Assembly (NCBI GenBank): GCA_036346275.1 | Contig: CM070727.1 | Span: 4,641,760-4,705,759, forward strand | Origin: Otatea glauca | Lineage: Eukaryota > Streptophyta > Magnoliopsida > Poales > Poaceae | Length of the DNA: 64,000 nt | Direction: 5' to 3' | Shown: positions 22,967-35,522 of the stretch, in pieces | Layout: each line of letters begins with the position of its first letter | Numbering within the stretch: the first letter of the stretch is position 1 | Notes under the pieces: model-generated | The model's database searches: none | What the model saw: only the letters and a program-made list of their open reading frames with translations | What the model was told of the DNA's origin: nothing | Made by a program: the position numbers and the translations under genes

Positions 22967-25900
22967 TGTAACATCCTGAAAGTTTAGAACAGTAAAAGGT
23001 GTACGGTATAAAATTGAGAACAAGTATTTCTGAAGTTTTAATGTTGTTTGCTCCAATTAAAATTTCTTAGACTTTTGTGTTATGTGAAAAGATTAAGTAA
23101 AAAGGGAAAACAAAGAAAAAGGTAAAAAGATGAAAATAAAATTTAGAAAATTTTAACATGAGTCCTATTTAAGCTGGTCATAATGTTTGACCAGTAAGTA
23201 GGATTTTTATAAACTTGGGGTCAAGTTAAATAAAATATGTATCTACTTTTTGACTAAAAACAGTGAATCAAAAAATAGGAAGAAAAATAACCAATGTCAA
23301 GAAAAGCCAAAAAAATTTATATAAATCCCTGGAGATATGATGCATCACTGTTAAAATTTTTATAATTAAATGAATTGAAATAAACTTCTTAAAAATTCAT
23401 TTACAGTGGGTCCAAAATGTAAGGAAAACAATTGTCATAGTTTTTATAAAATAATGGCTCATGTTTTTGATTTGAAAATTTTAAAGTAATCCAATTATAA
23501 GTATTGGAACATCTCCAAGAAGTTTCAAAAATAAATTATAGAAAATGAACCTTTAATTAAATCAAAAACCGAAATCAAAGTTAAGGACCAGGGTATAGTG
23601 TCAGAATTTTAACAAATTGCCTAAAAGGATTTTTTATCTCAAAATTTTCCAGTAGACGTCTGACTCTCAGTAAGACTTAGTAAAAAAGTTTTAGAAAATC
23701 TGGAATTAGTTTGAGGCTTAAACAAATCCGAACTCTAGAAATTTCCCGTTCAGTCAAATCACATTAAACGTCCTCTTCTCGCTGACAGGTGGGCCCGGTA
23801 CTGTTGAAGCTTTGACGCGCTGGCAAGCTGAGGCGAAGCTGTCTCGCTGCCAGTGGGCCCCGGCCTCACATGTTAGTCTCACGCGTGTTTTCCCCTTTCC
23901 CTTTCTTCTCCCGTGGCCGAAACGAGTCGCCGACGCAGCGTCCTTCGCCGTCCGGCTTCACCTGCTCCCGTCCGGCGCAGGCTCAGCCCTCCACGTCGCG
24001 AGTAGAGCTCCTCCACCTCGCCTGTGCCCACTTGATCCCAGCCGAGCCGCTTCGGAGGCGAGGCTAGCTTCGTTGTGCGCGGTACAGGGAAGGCCGACCG
24101 AGACTGCGCGCCCAAAACGTGGAAATCGATCACTCCCGTGCAGCCTTAAGCCATCCCTCTACGTCGCATTGCCCTACCACACGTCTCTTTTGCCATTTCG
24201 CCGAGCTGGGAGCCTGGGAGGCGTCATCTTCCTCGTTGAGCCGGAGGAACCCGAAAGGGGGGGGGGATCGTCGAATCGGGTGAGTTCCTCCCCAATCTTC
24301 CGAATCAACCGCACCCGAGCTTCTCTAGCACCCAAGGGTTACTCATCACTCGCCATTTTGGTTTCATTTTGCCTGCAGCGCCGTCGAGCCGCCGCTCTTC
24401 TTCCTCACGGCCGGCACGGTGGCAGGCCGTTTCAGCTCGTCTCCGACCCAGCCATCAGGTGAGCTCGAATCCCCTAGAGTCACTGTAGCTCGCCTAGCCC
24501 AAGATCGCCGGAAAGATGGCCGTTAGTGAGGTCTTCGCCGTCGCGGCCATGGCGCCGCCGCACCCTCGCGGTGGCAGCCTTGCTCCGTTTCTCTTCCGGC
24601 AAGCAAACACCTCTCCTAGGTTCGCCTTGACGTGCTAGTGCTCATGCCGCTGCCCATTCCGCCGCGGCGAGGCTGCTTCGCCGGCGGCGAGCAAGAGTCC
24701 CCGGCGCTCTGTTTTGAGTCGCTGACCGGTGGACCCCACACGTCAGCGAGGCCGCGGGTTTGAACTCGGTTTTGGCGCGCGCGGCGGAAACCGTTTCCTC
24801 TGAGCGAAAGCGTATTTTCAATTTTTGGATGATTTTCAGAAACCGGCCAAAATTCAAATGCTTGTAACTTTTGAATCATCTGGCCAAATTGAGTGGAACT
24901 AATTTCTAAATTCGTATAAAATTCTTTAGTTTTAGAATATACAAAAATTTCTGAAGATGAGTAAGATGTGATTTTAGGAAAAATTAGAGAGAAGCTTAAG
25001 TGTAAATAGGGTGATATGAATAAAATATTTTTGGGATGATCCAATTAAGGAAAAGTAAATTTTTGTAGAGTCCCTCGGTTATGAGTATTCCAAATAAACC
25101 AAATGTTCCCTTGGTACTTTATTATATGTCATATTTGCTCAAAAATGAATATTAAGCATGAAAAATGAAATTGAGTAAATGAAACAAAGGATTAAAGTTT
25201 GAATGTTTAAAAGTTCATCCTATTGGGACATAAATCATGGGGAGTTGCTCTTGTGAAAATACTTAAAGAAAAGTATATGTGGTAGTTGTTTAAATTAAGA
25301 AAAACAGTACTAGTTATAACCGAAATAGATGTAATTTGCTATGAACAAGTTCAAAATAACTCAAATTCACTTTTAAAATGTTTTTAATATCATGCCCTGA
25401 TGTCAGGAAGAAAATGGATAAAAGATGTTGAATGGTTTAGTAATAAATGAAAGTGAAAGATTGGAAGGTTATAAGTTAGTTTTTGTGTTCATATAGCCCT
25501 TTTCAACATATGATAAAATGGATTATATGAATGAGAAGAAATGTAAAAATGGTATAGAAGCACTTCACAAAGTATATTATAGTAGATTATGGAAAAATAA
25601 TGATGTTTTGTTAAGGCTTGTATGCAAAACAAGTTAAGGGAATGAGTCTACTTTTTATGTTTTGCTGAATGATTGAAACAACTAAGCTTTTTCAACTATG
25701 TGTAAAATAACTCATCCAAGTAAGAAATTTTGGAAGAATAGTGTAGAAATGATAACCAAAGTTTGTTCTACCAGATTCCAGAAAAATATTCTGTTTTAGA
25801 GCTTTGGTTAACTTAGTTTTCATAAGTGTAATAACCTTAAGTGATATGATTTAGTCCTTTTTCCTTAGCCAGTTTTGTAGCTAAGTCTAGAGTTCAACCA

Positions 25901-27971
25901 AGCCTTTTCAACAATAGTTTTCAAGCTTCATCCAAACCCTAAAAGTTAAGATAAGTTGTTAGATTTGATAATTAAAGTATGCTCTAGCTAATTCAAGACT
26001 TAAACTCTAATTTCTGTAGTTAATGGACATCAATCTTGTTAGGTTTATAACCCTAGATGATATAGTTTTTAAGTGCTCTTCTTGGAATCCTGAGAAAATC
26101 AGAGAAGGCTCTGGTTTCTTGGAAGGTTGCATCCTCCCAAGAAGCATATGAACCATCTTTTCATTTCAAATAATTTTAGCATCTATAATTCGATGTTTGA
26201 GTTCAAATATTTCATGAATAGCAACCTTCTGTTTAGTTCGGATTTTGCTTATCCATTTGTATGCATGCATTTTCTTTTGCCATTTGAAGTTGCTGATATT
26301 CGTTTGTTCTCTTGTTCTCAACGAGTAGAGACCGACATTATCGAAGAAGAAGACGACTGTTCTGCAGATCCGGATTTTATTCCTGACAGTGATTTGCAAG
26401 GCAAGCAACTCCTTGATCACGTTGAGCCTGATAATTCACCTACTTTATGTTGTTTTTGCTTATGTACAGTGCATCCGGATAATTCCCCATAAAAGAGCTA
26501 ATTTGGGTTGGAACTGTAGCTAATCCTGTAAATTATGGTTTGTCTCAATCTGTATGGACTTGTGAACCTTGTAAACCTTAGATTGAGCTAGACATATTTA
26601 ATGTCATGCTTGGGTATAATCGCTAGCATAATAATATTTCCTGCTTAAGCCTCTCGTTGGTGTTTTCAGTCTTTTCAACCATCATATAATCTTTTGGGAA
26701 TTGGTTGATGATAATTTGCTAAAAACCCTTAAACAAAACTATGGTTTGACGCGGGTGATTATTTGGCGCTAGCCGGTTGTGCAAAAGGATATGCACGTAG
26801 CTAAGGTGGAGTATCGCCCGTGTCGGATTAAGGAGCGAGCAAATGGGATGTTGTAGAACCATGTTTTCGTTCAACCACAAGGGCTTGTATGGGCGGGTCT
26901 TAGCTTAATAAGTTGTTTAGATTTGGCTTTGCATCTATGGAATGCGGGAGATTGCATAGGCAGTCCGGCCAGTGCATGCGTAGGGGTTTCTACATACCAA
27001 TGCAACGGTGTACGCCTTGCCTAGAGCAGACGTGGTGTGTGTGTGATAAATGTGGATCCACGACTTGGGTGAGTGTCTCTGTCTTGTGGCGAGGGTTAAC
27101 GTCCCGGCTGGTGTAAAGCCATATCTAAATAATGTAACTTTGTATGATCTCCTTGCCGACACACCAAGGAAGTGTGTTAACTGGCCTGGCAAAAGAGGTT
27201 GATCATTCCTTGTGGGTACAGTGTACACCTCTGTAGAGTGAAAAATCGATCGATTAGCCGCTACCAAGTGTAATGGGCACTTGGGGAAAATCCTCCCAAT
27301 GCTAGAGTTTTGGTGATTTTCCAAAATGGGTTGGGGTTTTGGAAACTGTTTTACAACCATCTTTTGTGTCAAAGGATCGACACCGGGGTTATATGCAGTC
27401 GGGTAGACTGGGTTGAAAATCTGGAATATTTGCTTATCATTCTGTCTTTCAATTGCTTTTATTAAAATACGATGTTGCAATCTATTATGCTTACTCTTTT
27501 AATGTTTCATGCAATCGCAAAATAACCATAGCTTTGTCCATTGCTCACCTGCATAATTATTTATTTGCATCGTGAACCAATATAAGTCTTCTTTGAGTAC
27601 CAATGTACTCAATCTTGCATCTATTGTCTCGGAGGAAGAAGATCTGCGATTTGCCGGACGACGCGTTCTTTCGAGGTGTCTCGGGGTTTTGACGATAGTC
27701 TCTTCTAGGTTGCCTAGTCGATTGCTCGAGGGTTTAGTGGGCAACCGCAAGGTGTTTGGAGTTTTAGTTTCCTTTTGGTTTCTTTTTATTTCATTGTTAA
27801 AATGGTTTAAATTTGTCTTGACCTCTGTATAATTATTTGATTATGTAAGTTCTTCTATGTGTTTGCGTGTATGATTTTGATACGAATGTTGTAAACATGT
27901 GAGTGCTAGCTCTCGATCCAGGAATAGCACAAGAATCACATGGAGTTTCTGCTCATCGAGCGGGTCTCACA
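22967..27971 (+). repeat. LARD 5' LTR
   Basis: It starts TGTAACATCC and ends gggtctcaca. Layout: AT-rich first 800 bp, GC-rich block 23780-24760 (beginning ggtgggcccgg), AT-rich 24800-26100, then a conserved block around 26740-26860 containing ttatttggcgctagccggttgtgc. The 216-codon ORF at 23812-24462 has no protein features and is not matched intact in the other LTR. Confidence 0.85.
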
Positions 27972-27975
27972 AAGA

Positions 27976-27987
27976 TGGTATCGAGCC
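27976..27987 (+). other. LARD primer-binding site (initiator tRNA-Met-like, one base short)
   Basis: tggtatcgagcc begins four bases after the LTR end. It matches the initiator-Met site tggtatcagagcc except for one missing A, a cag-to-cg change of the kind seen repeatedly in this window. Confidence 0.65.
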
Positions 27988-28172
27988 ATCTTGATTGTAG
28001 GAACCTTGGGGAGAAATGGTCGTTAGATAGAAGTGTAAAAATCTAATTTGGAAGTAAACAAAAATCATCCACTACTAATAATGGAATTTAGCCTAATGCT
28101 AATTTTCTTGTTTGTAGTTCCTTAACTCCTCCTAATTATGTTATAAGCTTATCTTGCTTTGTATTTTTGTAG

Positions 28173-28927
28173 ATGGCCCGGTTTGTTCCTTGCCACGAGT
28201 CGAGGGCTCCGGAGCACTCGGGTATGATGGGAGTGCTGCAGTCGTTGCTTGAGAGCTGTCAGTTTGAGGGGTGCCCGAGATACGTGGTTTTCCAGGCGTA
28301 CTTGAGCCCAGTGACCAAGGAGTACGCCGCTCGTGTGTTTATTCCTCCTAGGCCGGCCCACAGTGAGGGAGAGAGGAGCTATATGGGTAGTGGGTCGTCG
28401 ATAGACGCTTCTATGAATGAAGCGGCATACCTAGCCATAGTACGACTCCGGCACGTGCTACCTGACTTGAGCCCTCACCATTACTACCTACCCGGGAGAC
28501 CGTTGGTAGGGAGTAATGTGTGTATAGGGATCACGTTGGAGTGGGTAATGGCAACTTGAAGGTCATGGTGGAGTTTACAAATAAGTTAGACAGACACTAT
28601 GTGAGGTTGGCGCAAGAGTTGCTTGAGACTCGGCGTCGTGTGGCATTCTTGGAGTCACGAGTAGCATTGTGTGTGGCGAGGCGAGCCTTACCACGCACGG
28701 TGTTAACTAGCGAGGCTCCGGGGATTCCGGCGGCGCAACGCCCTCCACCCATGTCTTATGTGCCTACGCCGAGAGTGGGTGCAAATGCTATGATGTCAAC
28801 TATTGAGAGTTGCCCTAGGCTCATCAATGATAAGGGCATCAATCCATATAGTATTTGCACCTACCGCCCTAGCACTCCACGGGTATATCGTCGAAAGAGG
28901 TGTGTGGTTAGGAATGTGGGAATATGA
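28173..28927 (+). pseudogene. Small ORF of the LARD interior, unknown function, one frameshift
   Basis: The ATG at 28173 follows a tttttgtag string that looks like a splice acceptor. The first 128-codon frame (28173-28559) has PRYVVFQAYLSP, then RVFIPPRP, then GSGSSIDASMNEAAYLAIVR near residue 75-95. That order (beta strands, glycine-rich turn, Ala-rich helix) recalls a double-stranded-RNA-binding fold, but this is a guess from pattern. It ends where a one-base change near 28545-28560 shifts to the frame ending at 28927. The second part has an Arg/Leu-rich helix (LAQELLETRRRVAFLESRV) that could form a coiled coil, and a basic C-terminus. No pol motif is present. I do not recognise the family. 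Confidence 0.5.
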
Positions 28928-30084
28928 AGTAGTGGAATGGAATGTAGAAAAATCTAGTAGTATGTGGTAATGTAGTTGCTAAGATGTGATTTTGATGTAA
29001 GATAAATGTCACAAGGACCTTATAAATATTTGAGGTAGTGCTAAAATTATTAGCTAAAATAGTCTCATTTTGGTAACTAGGAGTAGGACATGTAAAAATG
29101 TAAGTGTGGAGTAAACCTTGTGTGGGCAAGCTAGTGATATGTATATGTGCTTATGGAAGAGTGCATTTAGTTCCTCCTATGTTCCTTGTGCCGAAATTTC
29201 TGGTGTTTGACAATGGGGGCGAAAATTTCAGAAGGTGGTGCTGACTTTCATATGAAAGTGATCCATATCTATGTATGCAAATAATATGTGCTATGATGTG
29301 TAGTGTTAAGATTGCTGTTGAGTATAGAAATTGGATTAATGCTTTGTATGTGTGCTTGTGAGAAAAATATTTGATAGTCTTGCTATATTGTGCTTGTGAT
29401 GGAATGGTTGTGGTTCTGGGAAGTTGCTGCCGAAAATGTAGGGGGTGGTGATCCCAGTTTGTGCTGGTAGTGATGTTGGAAGAAATAGTAAGGGCTAGAT
29501 AAAAATTGGAAGTTCCTGTATTTGTTTAGAGTTTTGAATGTGCTTTACTCTCCTTTCTGTGTTATAATTGTGATAGTTTGAAGGAAGGATAAAAATCACA
29601 GAGAAGAATGCATGTGTTCTGGAACTAGAATCAAAATTACAGCAAGGATGTAGTGATACCTGTCATGTAGAAATGGTCTATGCCCTTTTGTGTGAATAAT
29701 GTTTGCTGTGATGGGTTGGGATGGTTAATAACTAAGTATAGAAATGGCAATTCTAGAAAAGGGCAGTAATATATAGTATGTGAGTTGTGCATTTACATGT
29801 GTTTGGAAGCATGAACTCAAATGACAGGGAGGTTGAGTTGGCTGTTGTGTGAAAATAAATTGTTTGTACCTGTTTTAGTGGTAACTAAGATATGAATTTA
29901 CTTATGTGTATGTGTGTAAGTAATATATGGGTGGCATGTTTTGCAGTATAAAGTTTTTGAGTTGCTTCTTTTCTGTGTGAATTAATAGTGGTGATTTTCT
30001 CTCGCAAATTTTAGCTTTGAAGTGGAAGTTTTCGATGAGATAATCATTCACGACAATTAAGAGAGCATGAATTAGCTATATGAA
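28928..30084 (+). other. LARD interior, non-coding part
   Basis: AT/TG-rich sequence without convincing ORFs. It contains two similar phrases, gccgaaatttctggtgtttgac followed by gggggcgaaaatttcag (29190-29235), and gccgaaaatgtagggggtgg (29430). No clear polypurine tract sits directly before 30085. Confidence 0.55.
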
Positions 30085-33000
30085 TGTAACGACCTGAAAA
30101 TTTGGAACAGTGAAAAATGAACAAGTTAGATTTTAATATAAATGGTTCTTGAAGTTCTAAGTATTATTTGCTCCAATTAGAATTTCTTAGACTTTTATGC
30201 TATGCGAAAAGATTAAATAAAAAGGGAAAAACAAAGAAAAAGGTAAAAAGATGAAAATAAAATTTAGAAAATTTTATCGTGAGTCCTAATTGAGTTGGTC
30301 ATAGTGTTTGACCAGTAAGTAGAATTTTTATAAATTTAGGGGCAAGTTAAATAAATCATGTATATACTTTTTGACTAAAAACAGTGAATCAAAAAGTAGA
30401 AAGAAAAATAATCAATGTCAAGAAAAGCCAAGAAAATTTATATAAATCCCTGGTGAGAGGATGCATCACTAGTGAAATTTTTATAATTAAATGAATTGAA
30501 ATAAGCCTCTTAAAAATTTAAATACAGTGGGTCCAGAATGTAAGGAAAACGATTGTCAGAATTTTTATAAAATAATGGCTCAGGATTTTGATCTGAAAAT
30601 TTTAAAGTGATTTAATTTTAAGGATTGGAACCTCAGAAAAAAGTTTCAAAAATAAATCCTATAAAATGAACCTGTAATTAAATCAAAAACCGAAATCGAA
30701 ATTTAGAACCAGGATACAGTGTCAGAATTTTAACAAATCGCACAAAAGGAATTTTTGTCTCAAAATTTTCCAGTAGGCGTATGACTCTCAGTGGGGCTTA
30801 GTCAAAAAGTTTTAGAAAATCTGGGATTAGTTTAGGGCTTAATCAAATGCGAAATCTAGAGAATTCTTGTTCTGTCAAATCGCATTAAAATCGATTATCT
30901 CACTGACAGGTGGGCCCGGCCCTGTTGAAGCGTTGACGCGCTGGTCAGCTGAGGCGAGGCTGTCTCGCTGCCAGTGGGCCCCGGTCCCACATGTCAGCCT
31001 CAGTTCGCGTTTTACTCTTTCCTTTCTTCTCCCCTGGCCGAAGCGAGTCGCCGAGGCGACTGTCCTTCGCCGTCCGGCCTCACCTGCCCTCGTCCGGCCG
31101 AGCTCGATGTCCTCCACGTCGCGTAGAGCCCTTCCCGTGCCTGTGCTCACTTGATCCCGGCCGAGCCGTCTCGGAGGCGAGCCTGCGCATGGGTTGCGCC
31201 CGGCACAGAAGAACCGACCGGAGCATCACGCGAGAGAACTCGGATTCAACGCGGCTGGGTCGTAGCCCTTAAGCCCTGAGCTTTTCCTTCGCTTCGCAAG
31301 TTCATTCCCCCTCTCTCCATTCGGTTTCACTGCGTGAGAGCTTCATTCGGGGGTCTTCTTCCCCGTTCGTCCGCAAGAAACCGAAGAGGGAAATCGTCGA
31401 TTCGGGTTAGTCCGTCCCTAATCCTTCAAGTGATTGCCTCTAGAGCATCCTTAGAGTCCACTGGTTCTCGATCATTTGCCATTTTGGCCTCATTCCGCTC
31501 GAAGCGCCGCTGCCGCCACTCTTCTTCCTCACGGCCGGCGCACGGTGGCAGGTCGTTTCGGCTCATCTCCGACCCAACCGCCGGGTAAGCTCGAATCCCC
31601 TAGTTCCACTGTTGCTCACCTAGCCCTAGTTCGCCGGAAATTTGGCCGTTAATGAAGGTCTCGCCGTTGCGGTCATGGCGCCGCCGCACCCTCGCGGTGG
31701 CAGCCTTGCTCGCTTTCTTCCGCGAACAAACGCCTCTCCTAGGTTCGCCTCGGCATGCTAGTGCTCAAACGCAGCCCATTCGCGTGGCGAGGCTACTACG
31801 CCGTGGCGAGCCAAGAACCCCGGGCGCTCTGCTTTGAGTCGCTGACTTGTGGACCCCACACGTCAGCGAGGCTTCAGTTTGAACCCAGTTTTGGCGCGCG
31901 CGAGAAAAGCCGTTTTCTCCGGACGAAAACGTATTTTCAATTTTGAATGATTTTCAGAAACCGACCAAAATTCAAATGCTCATAACTTTTGAATCATCCG
32001 CCAATTTGAGTGAAACAAATTTCTAAATTTGTATAAAATTCTGTAGTTTCAGAATATGTAAAAATTTCTGTAGATGAGAAAAATGTGATTTTAGGATAAA
32101 TAAAAGAGAAGCTTAAGTGCAAAAAGGAAGATATAGATGAATATTTTTTTGGGATGATCCAATTAAGGAAAAGTAAGTTTTGTAGGGTTCCTGGGTCATG
32201 AGTGTTCCAAATAAACTAAATTTTCCCTTGATACTTTATTATGTGTCACATTTGCTCAAAAACGAATATTAAGCATGAAAAATGAAATTGGGTAAATGAA
32301 AGAAAAGATTAAAGTTTGAATGTTTAAAAGTTCATTCTATTGGGACATAAATCATGGGGAGTTTCTCTTGAGAAAATATTTAAAGAAAAGTATATGAGGT
32401 AGTTGTTCAATTAAGAAAAACAATATTGGTTATAACCAAAATAGATGTGTTTGGCTATGGGCAAGTTCAAAATAACTCAAATTCACTTTTAAAATGTTTA
32501 AGAGACCATGCCCTGATTTCAGGAAGAAAATGGATAAAAGATGTTGAATAGTTTAGTAATGAATGAAAATGAAAAATTGAAAGGTTATAAGTTAGTTTTT
32601 TATGTTCATATAGCCCTTTTCAACATATGATAAAATGGATTATGTGAATGAGGAGAAATGTAAAAATGGTATAGAAGCACTTCGAAAAGTATAATCTAGT
32701 AGATTCTGGAAAAATAATGATATTTTGTTAAGGTTTGTATGCCAAACAAGTTAAGAGATTGAGTCAACTTTTTATGTTTTGCTGAATAATTGAAACAATT
32801 AAGCTTTTTCAACTATGTGTAAAATAACTCATCCAAGTAAGAAATTTTGGAAGAATAGTGTAGAAATGATAACCAAAGTTTGTTCTACCAGATTCCAGAA
32901 AAATATTCTGTGTTAGAGCTTTGGTTCACTTAGTTTTCATTAGTGCAATAACCTTAAGTGATATTGTTTAGTTCTGTCCTTAGCCAGTTTTGTAGCTAAG

Positions 33001-35087
33001 TCTAGAGTTCAACCAAGCCTTTTCATCAATAGATTTCAAGTTTCATCTAAACTCTAAAAGTTAAAAGAAGTAGTTAGATTTGATAATTAAGTTATGCTTT
33101 AGCTAATCCAAGACTTAAACTCAAATTTCTATAGTTAATGGTCATCAATCTTGTTAGGTTTATAACCCTAGATGATATAGTTTTCAAGTGCTTCCTTTTG
33201 GATCTTTTGAGAAAAAAACAGAGAGCTCTGTTTTGGTTGTTAGTTAAGCATAGTTCTCCTTCCAAAGAAGCTTTTAATCAATCCTTTTATTTCAAATAAT
33301 TTTAGCATCTATAATTCGATGTTTAAGTTCGAATATTTCTTGAATAGCGATTGCTGTTTGATTGAATTATGTTTACTGTTTATCATGCATTTTCTTTTGC
33401 CATTTGGAGTTTGCTTGATATTCCCTTTTCTTCTTTTTCTTAGCAGTAGAGACCGACATCATCGAAGAAGAAGACGGTTCTGCAGATCCGATTTTATTCT
33501 GATGATGATTTGCAAGGCAAGCAACTCCTTGATCACGTTGAGCCTGATAATTCACCTACTATATGTTGTTTTTGCTTATGTACAGTGCATCCGGATAATT
33601 CCCCCTAAAAGTGCTAATTTGGGTTAGAACTGTAGTTAATCCTGTAAATTATGGTTTGCCTCAATCTGTATGGACTTGTGAACCTTGTAAACCTTAGTTG
33701 AACTAGACATATGTAATGTCGTATTTGGGTATCACCGCTAGCATAATAATATTCCTGCTTTAGTCGCTTGTTGGTTTTCAGTCTTTTCAACCGTCATAGA
33801 ATCTCTTGGAAATTGGTTGGTGGTAGTTTGCTAAAAACCTTCAAACAAAACTATGATTTGACGCGGGTGATTATTTGGCGCTAGCCGGTTGTGCAAAAGG
33901 ATATGCACGTAGATAGGGTGGAGTATCGCCCGTGTCAGATTAAGGACCGAGCAAATGGGATGTTGTAGAACCATGTTTCCGTGCAACCACAAGGGCTTGT
34001 ATGGGCGGGTCTTAGCTTAATAAGTTGTTTAGACTTGGCTTTGCATCTATGGAAGGCGGGAGATTGCACAGGCAGTCCGGTCAGGTCTGTCTGTAGGGGT
34101 TTCTACATACCAATGCAACGGTACGCCTTACCCGGACGGAGAGACGTGGTGTGTGTGTGAAAATGTGGATCCACGGCTTGGGTGCGTGTCTCTGTCTTCG
34201 TGGCGAGGATTAACGCCCCGGGTGGTGTAAAGCCATGTCTAGATAATGTAATGACTTTGTATGATCTCCTTGCCGACACACCAAAGGAAGTGTGTTAAGC
34301 GGCCCGGCGAAAGAGGTTGATCATTCCTTGTGGGTAAAGTGTACACTCTGCAGAGTGAAAAATCGATCGATTAGCCGCTACCATGATAATGGGCACTTGG
34401 GGAAAATCCTCCCAATGCTAGAGTTCGGTGCTTTCAAAAATGGGTGGTGGTTTTGGAAACCATTTTGCAACCTTCTTTTGTGTCAAATGATCGACAGGGG
34501 TTATATGCGATCGGGTAGACTGGGTTGAAAATCCGAGTAATTGCTTATCAATCATCATTCAATTGCTTTTATTAAAATGCGATGTTGCAATCTATTATGC
34601 TTATTATTTAATGTTTTATGCAATCGCAAAATAACCATAGCCTGTCATTTGCTCAACTCGCATAATTATTTAATTGCATCGTGAACCAATATAAGTCTTC
34701 TTGAGTACCAATGTACTCAATCTTGCATCTCATTGTCTCGGAGGAAGAAGACTACGATTTGCCGACGACGCTTTCTTTCAGCGAGTCTCGGGAGTTTCGA
34801 CGATAGTCTCTTCTAGGTAGCCTAGTCAGTGCCTGAGGGTTTAGTGGGCAACCGCAAGGCCATTTTGGAGTTTCATTCCTTTTGGTTTTCCGCTTTTAAT
34901 GTCCACTGTTAAGATGGTTTAAAATTGTACTGAACTTTGTATAATTATTTCGGTAATGTAAGTTCTTCTGTGTGTTTGCGTGTATGTTTTTGATACAAAT
35001 GTTGTAAACATGTGAGTGCTAGCTACTGATTCAGGGAATAGCACAGTAATCACATAGAGTTCCTGTTCATCAGAACGGGGTCTCACA
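30085..35087 (+). repeat. LARD 3' LTR
   Basis: It starts TGTAACGACC and ends ggggtctcaca. It is co-linear with 22967-27971 throughout, including the GC-rich block (30905-31870) and the ttatttggcgctagccggttgtgc block at 33872. Confidence 0.85.
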
Positions 35088-35519
35088 GTGAAATATTGTA
35101 TTCGTACCTCCCCAAGAACAGCGTTTGGTCGGCCTTCTCTGTTACGTTCCCCAAGAACAGCGCTTGGTCGGCCTTTTCTGTTACGTTCGATCGTATTCGT
35201 ACCTCTGTTGGCGCATGGAGGAAGAAGGGTTTAAATGCGCTGCGCGAGAGGGCTTCCAGAAGCGGTTGGAGACACGAACCGCTTCTGAAGGTTGCGTTCT
35301 AGAAGCGGTTCTTTTCCCAAACCGCTTCGAAAATTCGAAGCGGTTTGGAAAAGAACCGCTTCTAGAACGCAACCTTCGTCGGCGGTTCGTGTCTCCAACC
35401 GCTTCTGGAAGCCCTCTCCGGACCGTTGCCAACGAACCGCTTCTGATGCGAAGATCACAACGAATTCGCACCAAACCGCTTCTAATAGGCCGGTTGTGAT
35501 GCCCAGTTCTGTAGTAGTG
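35088..35519 (-). repeat. CACTA right subterminal region and terminus
   Basis: 35100-35190 holds two head-to-tail copies of a unit with ccccaagaacagcg.ttggtcggcctt (about 45 bp). 35250-35500 holds inverted pairs of agaagcggtt / aaccgcttct. The terminus ctgtagtagtg ends at 35519. No TNP2 coding sequence is present. Confidence 0.8.
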
Positions 35520-35522
35520 TGA
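35520..35522. repeat. CACTA target-site duplication (right copy, TGA)
   Basis: The triplet TGA directly follows the tagtagtg terminus and pairs with 4475-4477. Confidence 0.8.

Larger units (their letters stand above)
22967..35087 (+). mobile_element. Non-autonomous LTR retrotransposon with 5-kb LTRs (LARD-like)
   Basis: Two long direct repeats, 22967-27971 (5005 bp) and 30085-35087 (5003 bp), both begin TGTAAC and end gtctcaca. They enclose 2113 bp. A primer-binding-like site follows the first LTR. The interior has no protease, reverse transcriptase or integrase, only a small unrelated ORF. Very long LTRs with a short non-pol interior define LARDs. The flanking five bases (TCTTC before, GTGAA after) do not match, and most of TNP2 is missing where the element sits. 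So either the insertion was followed by a deletion or the two ends come from different insertions. LTR divergence is visible throughout (several percent by eye), so the element is older than the Copia insertion. Confidence 0.85.
4478..35519 (-). mobile_element. CACTA (En/Spm) DNA transposon, interrupted by two LTR retrotransposons
   Basis: The left terminus reads CACTACTGCGGATCGGGCA. The right terminus, read on the minus strand, is CACTACTACAGAACTGGGCA, and the two align along their length. The flanking triplets are TGA at 4475-4477 and TGA at 35520-35522, a 3-bp target duplication as expected for CACTA elements. Subterminal inverted arrays of acaagcggtt/agaagcggtt occur at both ends. Removing the Copia insertion (4591-16081) and the 12.1-kb LARD-like insertion (22967-35087) leaves about 7.4 kb. 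The minus-strand order is terminus, TNP2 C-terminal piece, intergenic arrays, Transposase_24/Ulp1 gene, terminus. The element has lost most of TNP2, so it is probably not autonomous. Confidence 0.9.

Noticed and set aside
23812..24462. 216-codon ORF in the GC-rich part of the LARD LTR
   Set aside because: It is inside an LTR, is not kept open in the other LTR, and has an Arg/Pro/Ser composition typical of random GC-rich frames.
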